Part shown: positions 1 through 6,816 of the stretch, piece by piece
Layout of the letters: each line of letters starts with the position of its first letter
Numbering within the stretch: position 1 is the first letter of the stretch
Assembly: GCA_964444805.1 (NCBI GenBank)
Contig: CAYUIK010000096.1
Coordinates: 1 to 9,660, forward strand
Length of the DNA: 9,660 nucleotides
Direction: 5' to 3'
Source of the DNA: RECG01 sp964444805
Lineage (GTDB): Bacteria; Bacillota_I; Bacilli_A; Acholeplasmatales; Acholeplasmataceae
Program-made: the position numbers and the translations under genes
The notes under the pieces: generated by a model
Seen by the model: only the letters and a program-made list of their open reading frames with translations
Told to the model about the DNA's origin: nothing
Database searches by the model: none

Positions 1-2585
1 TAGAATCCACCGGTATAACGAATCCCTGGATAACTCAGACCAACATAGGTTTCTTCGTTTATGCCAAGAATTTCTGGAACCCAGTTTTCCCCAAGAACAG
101 GTCGGTTTCCGTTGTCGTTCATGACCATCGTCTTCGTACCGTAACGAATGTCACCGATGCTTCCGGCGTCCGGGTTCATGTGGAAACGAGCGTTGAGCGA
201 ACCAGGACTATATGCCGATGTCGTGTTATTGATAAAGTATTCGCCATAGAAGAAGTAGACTCCCCCGATCAGTCGGTTTTCTTCCGAAAGTTCTTCGAGC
301 ATCGTTTCATGCGAATCGATCAGAGTTGCGTGCGTCCGGTAATCAAGGAGTTCTTGGTCACTTGCGAGAATTTGGAGATTTGACTCGTAATTGATCGTTT
401 TCTTACCCGTTTCATTATCGGAATCGGAAATGGAAAGCGATCCATTAAACTCGATCAGATCACCGATCTGAAATGCTTCACCAAGTTCAGTGAGGTTTTT
501 GACGATCATGATATTGCCAGTTGTCTTATCCTGCAAGAAAATATCGGATAGCCCGCTTGCCGTATTATAACCGGCGTTTAGCACGAGTCCTTCGACATAA
601 AAGACTTCGCCATCGGTTTCGAGGTCGAGTACATCTTCAACTTGAAGAACGACCTTGACCTCACCGCTTATCGTAATATCAAAAGCGAGTTGGTAATCCA
701 CGCCATCGATCGCATAGTTCGCGGTAAGCGTCACGAGTGTCGCTTCCGCTGGGAAGGTAACGACGCCAAGAGAATCGACGATTTCCGGATGAGATGATTC
801 CCAAACAATTCCCTCATCAACGCGTTCGTGATCCTGTGGAAGTGCGAGATCGCCTTCTTCATGAATGAGTGGCATGCCGTCCATCAGATCGTGCTTGACG
901 ACCAACGGATCCGAGGCTTGGAAGTGGTCTTCATCAACGATGACGAGTTGGATGTATGTCGAGGTAATATAGAGCGTATAGGCATAGATCGTACCTTCGA
1001 ATTGCTTCGCATCCGAACCGACTAAAGGAATATCGATGGCGTTGCGCCATGTTTGACCCATCGTTTCATCGAAGGGGCGAATCAAAAAGGCAAACGCTTT
1101 ATCGTTGTCAGGTCCGTAATTCGTTCCGACGGAATCGACGTCATATCCGAGACGGATCCAATTGGTCGGCGTTGGCTGTCCCGAAGTCGAATAGCGCATG
1201 AACGGATCGACGATCTTGACAAACGTATTGTAGCCAGCGAACTCTTGCCAATTCGAAGCATTGGTCATTTCAACCGCTTGATCGAACGGATAGACAGGAT
1301 CCTGAGTCGTTCCCGTTAATTCCGTTACGAACGGCTCGACGATGCTCGGTCTTCCCTCCTGACGGTAACTGCCCGCAACTAAAACGATATCGCCGATCGC
1401 GGGATCAACATCGGTAAGAAGCCCGTAATCGCCTGCTTCAACTTCGTCATAATCGACTGTGACAGTCACCATCGGATCACTCGGATCTTGTACGAGTATG
1501 GTCCGTTGTGATTCGGTTTGTGTTGCCGCAAACCCAATAACAACCGCTTCAAACATGACGAGCGCGTCATCGCTGGCAAGCGCATCAGTCAAGCTCATCG
1601 GAACGAGTGCTTTGACGGTTACGTTCAAAACGATATCGAACGGCTCTTCCTCACCGTAGGAGATCGTAGCAGTAAGGGTACCTTCGACGTCTTCAACCGG
1701 CAGATCGACGATTACATCATATTCCGTTTCACCGTCTTCAAGCGGTTCAATCGTAACTTCATCGAGATCGGTCTGCCATAGGATCGCGAGATCATCGATA
1801 CGTTCGTGCGTGGAAGGCAACGTGAAATTGCCGAGCAGTTCGCTTGGAACGTCTTCGGCGAACGTATCCTCGAGCCATGCTTCAACTTCTTCAACCGTAA
1901 GTGGTGTAAGCGTGATATCTTCTTCCATACCGGTGAAAACGAGGCGCCATTCGTTGCCGAAACTCGAGAAATCGCCGAGAACGGCCGTGAGCGTCACACG
2001 ACCATCGGTCACGGTCTCAAGCACGTCGGTAGCGGCTTTGTCCGAGAAAGCGATCTGATCGCCGAAGTCATCGGCAAAAACGACTTGTAGCGTAACCGGG
2101 TCGACTTCGATGTGACCTTTCAGTTCGACAAAGCGATACCAGCTGCCGAGTGCGGCTTCTTCATCGAGTGCGAGAAGCTCAGAAACGGAGATCGTTTCCG
2201 CATCGGGCATATCCCCGGCACTGCTAACGAGTTTGATGTCCGTGATATCTTCGATGACCGGTTTTGCTTCATCACGGGTAAACGTACCGACGAGTTCGAT
2301 TTCTTGCATGAGTGCAAGAGCGAATGCGTCATCGGGTAGTGATCCCGTGGGGATGAAGATCTTGCCGAGATTCGAATCCGATAGGTAAACGCCATCTTCA
2401 TCAACGTAGTAGATCGTTCCACGGATCTTGACTTCGACGTCTTCTTCACCTTCGAGTACTGCTTCGATTGTCGTGCGTTCGGGCCCCGTTTCCTCCGGGT
2501 CCTCACAAGCAACCAAACCGACTACAAAGACGAACAACAATGATAATATGAGCGTGTTTTTCAACCAATTTTTTGGTCCTGACAT
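1..2585 (-). CDS. Large OB-like/atrophied-Ig-like lipoprotein, 3' end beyond window
   Basis: An open frame of 861 codons runs off the left edge without a stop, so the C-terminus is missing. The ATG at 2585 has AGGAGG 8 bases upstream; another ATG at 2590 is out of frame and only 3 bases from that site. The N-terminus is a lipoprotein signal (Lys/Trp-Leu-Lys, hydrophobic core, LVAC with Cys27), so the protein should sit on the outer face of the membrane. Residues about 38-110, 326-410 and 642-742 read like OB-fold beta-barrels (patterns such as VKIRGTIYYVDEDGVYLSD and FYVEGLVLNAG). Residues about 229-321 and 564-641 resemble atrophied bacterial Ig-like domains: each has a LP..HERVD-type motif, the second followed by IVWESSHPEIV. 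Residues about 430-560 are another beta-rich segment and 743-861 are unassigned. I see no catalytic motif. It is the last visible gene of the lipoprotein block, 21 bases after the M14-like gene. A binding or scaffold role on the cell surface is inferred only. Confidence 0.85.
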   Translation of the reverse strand, partial: MSGPKNWLKNTLILSLLFVFVVGLVACEDPEETGPERTTIEAVLEGEEDVEVKIRGTIYYVDEDGVYLSDSNLGKIFIPTGSLPDDAFALALMQEIELVGTFTRDEAKPVIEDITDIKLVSSAGDMPDAETISVSELLALDEEAALGSWYRFVELKGHIEVDPVTLQVVFADDFGDQIAFSDKAATDVLETVTDGRVTLTAVLGDFSSFGNEWRLVFTGMEEDITLTPLTVEEVEAWLEDTFAEDVPSELLGNFTLPSTHERIDDLAILWQTDLDEVTIEPLEDGETEYDVIVDLPVEDVEGTLTATISYGEEEPFDIVLNVTVKALVPMSLTDALASDDALVMFEAVVIGFAATQTESQRTILVQDPSDPMVTVTVDYDEVEAGDYGLLTDVDPAIGDIVLVAGSYRQEGRPSIVEPFVTELTGTTQDPVYPFDQAVEMTNASNWQEFAGYNTFVKIVDPFMRYSTSGQPTPTNWIRLGYDVDSVGTNYGPDNDKAFAFLIRPFDETMGQTWRNAIDIPLVGSDAKQFEGTIYAYTLYITSTYIQLVIVDEDHFQASDPLVVKHDLMDGMPLIHEEGDLALPQDHERVDEGIVWESSHPEIVDSLGVVTFPAEATLVTLTANYAIDGVDYQLAFDITISGEVKVVLQVEDVLDLETDGEVFYVEGLVLNAGYNTASGLSDIFLQDKTTGNIMIVKNLTELGEAFQIGDLIEFNGSLSISDSDNETGKKTINYESNLQILASDQELLDYRTHATLIDSHETMLEELSEENRLIGGVYFFYGEYFINNTTSAYSPGSLNARFHMNPDAGSIGDIRYGTKTMVMNDNGNRPVLGENWVPEILGINEETYVGLSYPGIRYTGGF

Positions 2586-2593
2586 TTCATATT

Positions 2594-2599
2594 CCTCCT
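2594..2599 (-). promoter_or_regulatory. Ribosome binding site AGGAGG of the large lipoprotein
   Basis: The minus strand reads AGGAGG here, a perfect anti-Shine-Dalgarno match, 8 bases before the ATG at 2585. It lies in the 21-base gap after the preceding stop codon. It decides between two ATGs 5 bases apart in different frames; only the one at 2585 opens the long frame. Confidence 0.8.
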
Positions 2600-2606
2600 T
2601 TAATTT

Positions 2607-3413
2607 CTATTCTTCTTCCAACATAAACGTGTCCAAAAAAATCGTGATGAGTGTAACCTGTTGCTCGATGCGTACCGATAGGGGTACGCGTTCACCGTCA
2701 ATCCCCGACGTACCCGTATCACGATTCGTTTCGATCGTGAAGACAGGAACATCATAGGTCTCGGTAAACGTGCGATTGATCGAGCCAATCGGTGGTGCAT
2801 TCAAGTTCGTAAAAGGCGTTCGTTCTTCCATCAAGGGAAGCGCATTGAACGTTTCGATGACCGTCAAACCGTAAAGGCTTTGACTGCTGTCGTGCAAAAC
2901 GATCGAATCGCCGATTCGTCCCTCGGTATAGCTTTCGCGCGATTCATGCAGATCGAGGACGATATCCGGTTCTTTCTGGGCCATGACCACGAAAATTGCG
3001 TGTGCGAGTCGTTCGAGATCGGACCCATCCGGATCTCCGGGAAACGTGCGATTGAGATCGGCCCGACCGGGTGCGTTTCGACGTGGTGGATCCTGGATCG
3101 TACCAAGTCTGTTGGCAATCGGCAAAATGTGAACCGTGCCGCGTAAAAAATCGTGGGTCAACATGGCCTGAGCGGCCATCCAACCGGCGCGTTCGTCTCC
3201 GTGTATGCCGCCAATGATGAAGAAAGTCGGTCCTTCCACATCCGTTTCAAAAGTGTATACCGTGAATTGATCCTCTGTATCTTCTAAGTATGTCTTCTCG
3301 CTACGTGTGACGACGACGTCGTTTTTGTCATCGTCTTGATCGTCTTCATCCTTGCAGGCGATGAGCAGAGAACTCATGAAAAGTGCCAAGAGAATCAAAG
3401 CCATTCGTTTCAA
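2607..3413 (-). CDS. M14-like zinc hydrolase lipoprotein (succinylglutamate desuccinylase/aspartoacylase type)
   Basis: This 268-residue lipoprotein (lipobox LIAC, Cys20) has an acidic tether (DEDDQDDDK). GGIHGDE (68-74) supplies His71 and Glu74, and VLDLHES (152-158) supplies His156: the HxxE...H zinc site of M14/AstE-AspA enzymes. DLNRTFPG (119-126) matches the substrate-carboxylate-binding Asn-Arg motif, and Glu228 in FTIETNRD is the likely catalytic glutamate. Such enzymes hydrolyse amide bonds next to a free carboxylate. TTG at 3413 is preferred as the start because it keeps the basic Lys-Arg needed for a lipoprotein signal and has a TAGG-type site about 8 bases away; the alternative ATG at 3404 loses that charge. 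The gene begins 9 bases after the DUF6305-like stop, and its ribosome site overlaps that gene's end. PGA trimming is a plausible role, since the phage PGA hydrolase PghP is also M14-related, but the substrate cannot be read from sequence. Confidence 0.85.
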   Translation of the reverse strand: MKRMALILLALFMSSLLIACKDEDDQDDDKNDVVVTRSEKTYLEDTEDQFTVYTFETDVEGPTFFIIGGIHGDERAGWMAAQAMLTHDFLRGTVHILPIANRLGTIQDPPRRNAPGRADLNRTFPGDPDGSDLERLAHAIFVVMAQKEPDIVLDLHESRESYTEGRIGDSIVLHDSSQSLYGLTVIETFNALPLMEERTPFTNLNAPPIGSINRTFTETYDVPVFTIETNRDTGTSGIDGERVPLSVRIEQQVTLITIFLDTFMLEEE

Positions 3414-3422
3414 GTGGCGTAC

Positions 3423-4064
3423 CTACTTTGAAAAGATGTGTCTGAGTGGCGGGATGAGTTGTGCGGCTCCACTGTAGACATAGAGTGGCAGGTCGTGTTC
3501 TTCCGCAAGATCGCTAAAGAAACCATCTTCGTTTCCACCATTGGTAATCAAGGAGAGTCCGCTTTCGGTCATGGATGCTTCGATCAGCGGATCGGATTCG
3601 ACCCCACGACGCTGCATACCACCGGTATGCATGACGATAATCGTAATTTCACCCGCTTCGGCTCGTGCAGTAAAAGCATCTGCCCGGTTTTCTTCCTGTG
3701 CCTGATTGGTGCCGGCGGCACCCATGCCCTTCGAACTTGCGCCCGGGACGATTAAGACGACAGCACCCGTTTCGACTTCATCCGCTTCGAGCAGAACGTC
3801 CTTTTCTATGGCGGCTTCTAACGCGTCATTGTCGTTATCATAGACGTTAGAAAGCAAATTCCAAACCGTATCGAGATCCGCGCTCTGCCCGATTGCCGTA
3901 ATATAGACGTCACCTTCGGCAAATCCGGCGAATTCAGCGGGCAACTCCTGATCGAGTTCGATCTCGTCATTCGGATCGTCATCGTCATTCGGATCATCAT
4001 TATTACATCCAACAACCCCGAACAGGAACAATCCCATCAACAATACCATTAACCATTTTTTCAT
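3423..4064 (-). CDS. DUF6305-like lipoprotein of the PGA locus
   Basis: This 213-residue lipoprotein has an N-terminal MKKW, a hydrophobic core and the lipobox VVGC (Cys20), followed by a highly acidic tether of Asp, Asn and Pro (residues 21-34). The mature domain has strong motifs: ITAIGQSAD (55-63), PGASSKGMGAAG (107-118), a charged helix with Glu124/Glu125/Arg127, IIVMHTGGMQRRG (142-154) and SD at 157-158. From memory these match the uncharacterised family DUF6305; I could not search for confirmation. The alternating beta-strand and Gly-rich-loop pattern suggests a Rossmann-like alpha/beta domain, with no known active site. The ATG at 4064 is chosen because GGAGG lies 8 bases upstream; an upstream in-frame TTG at 4079 overlaps that site. 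It begins 27 bases after the gamma-glutamyltransferase stop and is followed 9 bases later by the M14-like hydrolase, which ties it to the same operon. Function is unknown. Confidence 0.85.
   Translation of the reverse strand: MKKWLMVLLMGLFLFGVVGCNNDDPNDDDDPNDEIELDQELPAEFAGFAEGDVYITAIGQSADLDTVWNLLSNVYDNDNDALEAAIEKDVLLEADEVETGAVVLIVPGASSKGMGAAGTNQAQEENRADAFTARAEAGEITIIVMHTGGMQRRGVESDPLIEASMTESGLSLITNGGNEDGFFSDLAEEHDLPLYVYSGAAQLIPPLRHIFSK
3966..4001 (-). repeat. Two tandem 18-bp units encoding the Asp-Pro-Asn tether
   Basis: On the plus strand the 12-mer gtcattcggatc occurs at 3966-3977 and again at 3984-3995. The full 18-base units match at 16 of 18 positions. In frame they encode the acidic linker that follows the lipobox of the DUF6305-like lipoprotein. 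A multiple-of-three period lets the tether lengthen or shorten without a frameshift. Confidence 0.7.
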
Positions 4065-4072
4065 GATTTCAT

Positions 4073-4077
4073 CCTCC
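4073..4077 (-). promoter_or_regulatory. Ribosome binding site GGAGG of the DUF6305-like gene
   Basis: GGAGG on the minus strand lies 8 bases before the ATG at 4064, inside the 27-base gap after the gamma-glutamyltransferase stop. It excludes the in-frame TTG at 4079, which would overlap the site itself. Confidence 0.75.
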
Positions 4078-4091
4078 AAATTTTTATAGTC

Positions 4092-5909
4092 TTAATATCC
4101 TAAAGCCTTACCATCACGGCGCGTGTCGGCACCGCCATGCAATTCGCCTGTATCCAAATCGATCGTAATCGCATGAACACCACCGAAATGCAAGTCAATA
4201 TCGTCATAGATTTTCGGATTGTATCCCAGATCGATCAAAGCGTCAATCACCATTTGTCCCATCGCTCCCTCGATCTCGAGATTACTTCCGACATAGTGGA
4301 AAATGCGTGGTGATTCGATGGCGTTCTGCACGTCCATATCGAATTCGATGACGTTCAGCAAAACTTGAACGACCGCCGAGGCAATCCGCATGCTGCCCGG
4401 TGAACCGATCGCCATGAAGGGTTCGCCATCCGATAGGACGATCGATGGTGACATGTTACTTAACGGTCTTTTGAACGGTCTGAGTTCGGCTGCTGTCGGG
4501 TTCATGCTAAAGGGACTCATGATGTTGTTCAAAATGATACCCGTTCCCGCGGGAATAATTCCGTTTCCAAAGAAATAGTTGATCGTATTGGTCGACGAGA
4601 CCATGTTCCCATCCTCGTCGACGATCGTAAAGTGCGTGGTACTTCCGCTTTCTCCTTCATCTTGTGCGAGATTCTGATCGGTATCGGCGACAAGATCCTC
4701 GTTATAGGCCCACGGATCCCCGTACTGATCGGTTCCCGTGAACATGCCACCTTGTTCCGGATCGAAGAGTTCCATCCGTTCTTCGGCGAAATCCTTGCTC
4801 ATAAGTCCATCAATCGGAACTTCGACGAAGAGCGGATCGCCGACGTAACGCCGGCGGTCACCGTATGCGAGTTGCATCGTCTGGGCGAGAAGATGCAGAT
4901 ATTCGGCCGAATTGTGATCGAGTTCGGCGATCGGTCCATAGATCGTTTCATAGTATTCGAGCATGTTGAAAATCTGAATGAGCGTCGTTCCACCGGAACT
5001 CGGGGGAAACATCGAAACGATTTCATAGTCTTTATATGTTCCTGTCAACGCCTCGTCCTTGATCGTCAGACCAACCGCACGGTGCATGTCGCTCATCGTG
5101 ACGATGCCTCCGGCATCTTGCACGGCATTGACGATTGCACGCGCGATATCGCTCTTGTAAAAACCGTCACGACCGTCTTCTACGATCATTTCCATGACTC
5201 GTGCGAGATCCTCATTGACCAACGTGTCGCCGACCGTCATCGGGCTAAAACCATCCGCACTATAGATTTTCAGTGCTTCTTCGCGCGAAGTCATGAGCTT
5301 ACCGAACTGTGAACCGATCGCTTCAGCAAGATTCGGTTTGACCTCAAAACCTTCGCGGGCAAGCGTTATGGCCGGATCGAGCAGATCATCGATGGCCATG
5401 GTCGCTAAATCCTCATGAATGGTGAGCATGCCATCGACGAACATTGGAACACCGAAAGAACCCGGTCCGGATCTGACATCGAGGTTGTTATCACTTTCAT
5501 AGCGTTCGACCGTAGCCGCTTCCGGAGCGAATTCACGGTAATCATATCCGATTTTCTCGCCCGTTTCGGCATTATATGTAACCATGAAACCGCCGCCGCC
5601 GACCCCGGATGCGTTGGGTTCGGTTACACCGAGCGCGAATGCGACAGCGATCGCCGCATCGAAGGCGTTACCACCATCTTTTAGAATGTCGATTCCGACT
5701 TTTGTCGCATAGGATGACGCTGTCGCGACCATACCGTTATCGCCAAAAGCTTCGCGCACCGTCAGATCATGATAATCGGTAACATCCTCATTGGGATTGT
5801 CGTCGTCATCATCCGGATCATCATCGGACTTGCACGCCGACACGGCAAATATGGATGTCATCAAAAGCATGAATAACATAAATCGTTTGAATATTGTTTG
5901 AAAAACCAT
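4092..5909 (-). CDS. ggt: Gamma-glutamyltransferase lipoprotein (Ggt/CapD superfamily)
   Basis: This 605-residue Ntn-hydrolase precursor should self-cleave before Thr424 in GSTTHFTIVD, giving a lipidated large subunit and a small subunit of about 182 residues. The lipobox VSAC (Cys26) is followed by an Asp-rich tether. Family landmarks are ASGVGGGGFM, YDYREFAP with Arg125 (equivalent to E. coli Arg114), STNTINYFFGNG, RPLSNMSP (S484, N485), GSPGSMR (502-508) and the C-terminal TRRDGKALGY. The family cleaves gamma-glutamyl amide bonds and passes the acyl group to water or an amine. The E. coli lid loop is absent. The Gln430/Asp433 positions that bind the donor alpha-amino group are Ile463/Pro466, and the second Gly of the oxyanion GG is Ser506. 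The ATG at 5909 is chosen because AAAGGAGAA lies about 10 bases upstream; an upstream ATG at 5942 lacks a site. It opens the lipoprotein block after the PGA genes, which suggests extracellular polymer cleavage or transfer rather than glutathione use (inference). Confidence 0.93.
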   Translation of the reverse strand: MVFQTIFKRFMLFMLLMTSIFAVSACKSDDDPDDDDDNPNEDVTDYHDLTVREAFGDNGMVATASSYATKVGIDILKDGGNAFDAAIAVAFALGVTEPNASGVGGGGFMVTYNAETGEKIGYDYREFAPEAATVERYESDNNLDVRSGPGSFGVPMFVDGMLTIHEDLATMAIDDLLDPAITLAREGFEVKPNLAEAIGSQFGKLMTSREEALKIYSADGFSPMTVGDTLVNEDLARVMEMIVEDGRDGFYKSDIARAIVNAVQDAGGIVTMSDMHRAVGLTIKDEALTGTYKDYEIVSMFPPSSGGTTLIQIFNMLEYYETIYGPIAELDHNSAEYLHLLAQTMQLAYGDRRRYVGDPLFVEVPIDGLMSKDFAEERMELFDPEQGGMFTGTDQYGDPWAYNEDLVADTDQNLAQDEGESGSTTHFTIVDEDGNMVSSTNTINYFFGNGIIPAGTGIILNNIMSPFSMNPTAAELRPFKRPLSNMSPSIVLSDGEPFMAIGSPGSMRIASAVVQVLLNVIEFDMDVQNAIESPRIFHYVGSNLEIEGAMGQMVIDALIDLGYNPKIYDDIDLHFGGVHAITIDLDTGELHGGADTRRDGKALGY

Positions 5910-5917
5910 ATCTATTG

Positions 5918-5923
5918 TTCTCC
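5918..5923 (-). promoter_or_regulatory. Ribosome binding site GGAGAA of ggt
   Basis: The minus strand reads AAAGGAGAAC, with GGAGAA here, about 8 to 10 bases before the ATG at 5909. No comparable site precedes the in-frame ATG at 5942, so the shorter start, which gives a normal lipoprotein signal peptide, is preferred. Confidence 0.7.
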
Positions 5924-6006
5924 TTTCTTTCTTTCCTGCCATTTTCTTATGATTTAGCGTCGTTGGGCCCAGGAATAGTCATCCCAAAGAGGCTTGAACA
6001 CATTCT

Positions 6007-6035
6007 TTTTTACCATATCTTTACCCATTTTACAA
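6007..6035 (-). promoter_or_regulatory. Possible sigma-70-type promoter before the lipoprotein block
   Basis: The murI-ggt gap (5910-6060, 151 bases) is the only real intergenic space in the window. On the minus strand it contains TTGTAA (6035-6030; 4 of 6 to TTGACA), a 17-base spacer, and TAAAAA (6012-6007; 4 of 6 to TATAAT) preceded by TGG as in an extended -10. Transcription would start near 6000 and leave a leader of about 90 bases. The gap is AT-rich compared with the coding DNA. Both hexamers are weak, so the lipoprotein genes may instead be transcribed by readthrough from murI. I see no riboswitch or convincing terminator in the gap. Confidence 0.3.
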
Positions 6036-6060
6036 TGCCCTAAATCAGGCAAAAAGCCGT

Positions 6061-6816
6061 TTATAAGCGTATTGCGTCAATTTTGATCGGTACGTCTATA
6101 CCGATCGTGCTCATCGATTTTTCCATCTGTTCAACCGAACCCGTCGTTAGGATTTCGATGCGAGGAGGACCGCTGTCTTCCGAAGGAATTTTTTGCAATT
6201 TCCGTGCGATCATACGGTCGCCAAGCACGAGAGTGGCATTCTTGAAGACCGATCCGATTTCTTGTTTCAGCCAGCCGAAATGGGTACAACCGAGCACGAC
6301 GGTATCCACATCCGCACCCACGTATTCCTTTAAGTGTGCTCGCGTTTTAAGAAACGATGTTTCTGTTCCCGTCTTTCCGTTTTCCACGAGTTCGACAAGC
6401 CGCGAACTCGAAACCTCGATCACGTCGATGCCATAACGACTCAAAGCATCTAGGTAGACGTGAGATCGCGCGGTGAAATCGGTTGAAAGGACGAGAACGC
6501 GTCTATTTTTCGTGACTTCGCGGACCTCTTCAACCACGTTGTCGACCATGGAAATGATCGATGAGGAAAAAGACATGTCCCGGCTCGCCACGCTCGCGGT
6601 ATTACAGGCGATAACGGTCGTTTCAACGCCACGACTATCGAGATAATCGGTCAAAATGCGTACGCGATCTTTGATCTCTTGTTTGGTTTTCGTTCCATAG
6701 GGGACGAAGGCCTGGTCGGCGACATAGATGAAACTGTGAGCGGTTTTCTCGATCATCGCCTGCAAAATCGCCAAACCGCCAAGTCCGGAGTCGAACATAC
6801 CGATCGGTCTAATCAT
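6061..6816 (-). CDS. murI: Glutamate racemase
   Basis: This 251-residue cytoplasmic enzyme interconverts L- and D-glutamate by a two-cysteine, cofactor-free mechanism. The diagnostic motifs are all present: PIGMFDSGLGGL (4-15, with Asp9 and Ser10), FVPYG (37-41), IACNTAS with catalytic Cys71, and VLGCTHF with catalytic Cys177 followed by His179. Family members usually run to about 260-270 residues, so this one is complete. The ATG at 6816 and a GTG at 6819 are adjacent in-frame starts; AGGGG (6830-6826) is 9 bases from the ATG, which I prefer. The start overlaps the end of pgsW by 8 bases, indicating translational coupling. In many bacteria murI serves peptidoglycan synthesis; here its placement directly after pgsB-pgsC-pgsW suggests it feeds D-glutamate into PGA (inference from context). 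Confidence 0.95.
   Translation of the reverse strand: MIRPIGMFDSGLGGLAILQAMIEKTAHSFIYVADQAFVPYGTKTKQEIKDRVRILTDYLDSRGVETTVIACNTASVASRDMSFSSSIISMVDNVVEEVREVTKNRRVLVLSTDFTARSHVYLDALSRYGIDVIEVSSSRLVELVENGKTGTETSFLKTRAHLKEYVGADVDTVVLGCTHFGWLKQEIGSVFKNATLVLGDRMIARKLQKIPSEDSGPPRIEILTTGSVEQMEKSMSTIGIDVPIKIDAIRL

Noticed and set aside
2120..2512. Minus-strand open frame of 130 codons inside the large lipoprotein
   Set aside because: It is a shifted frame of the 861-codon lipoprotein gene, very rich in Arg and Ser and without its own ribosome site.
4632..5312. Open frame of 226 codons on the plus strand opposite the gamma-glutamyltransferase
   Set aside because: The minus-strand frame carries unmistakable Ggt motifs throughout. 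The plus-strand translation is rich in Arg, His, Ile and Phe with no domain or ribosome site, as expected of an antisense shadow.
6038..6051. Possible terminator hairpin after murI (gccctaaatcaggc)
   Set aside because: The stem is only 3 to 4 base pairs and on the minus strand is not followed by a T-run, so it is not a credible intrinsic terminator.
5940..6060. Riboswitch, T-box or small RNA in the murI-ggt gap
   Set aside because: Only a short GGGAT/ATTCC hairpin and the palindrome GGGCCC are visible; no recognised leader motif could be supported.
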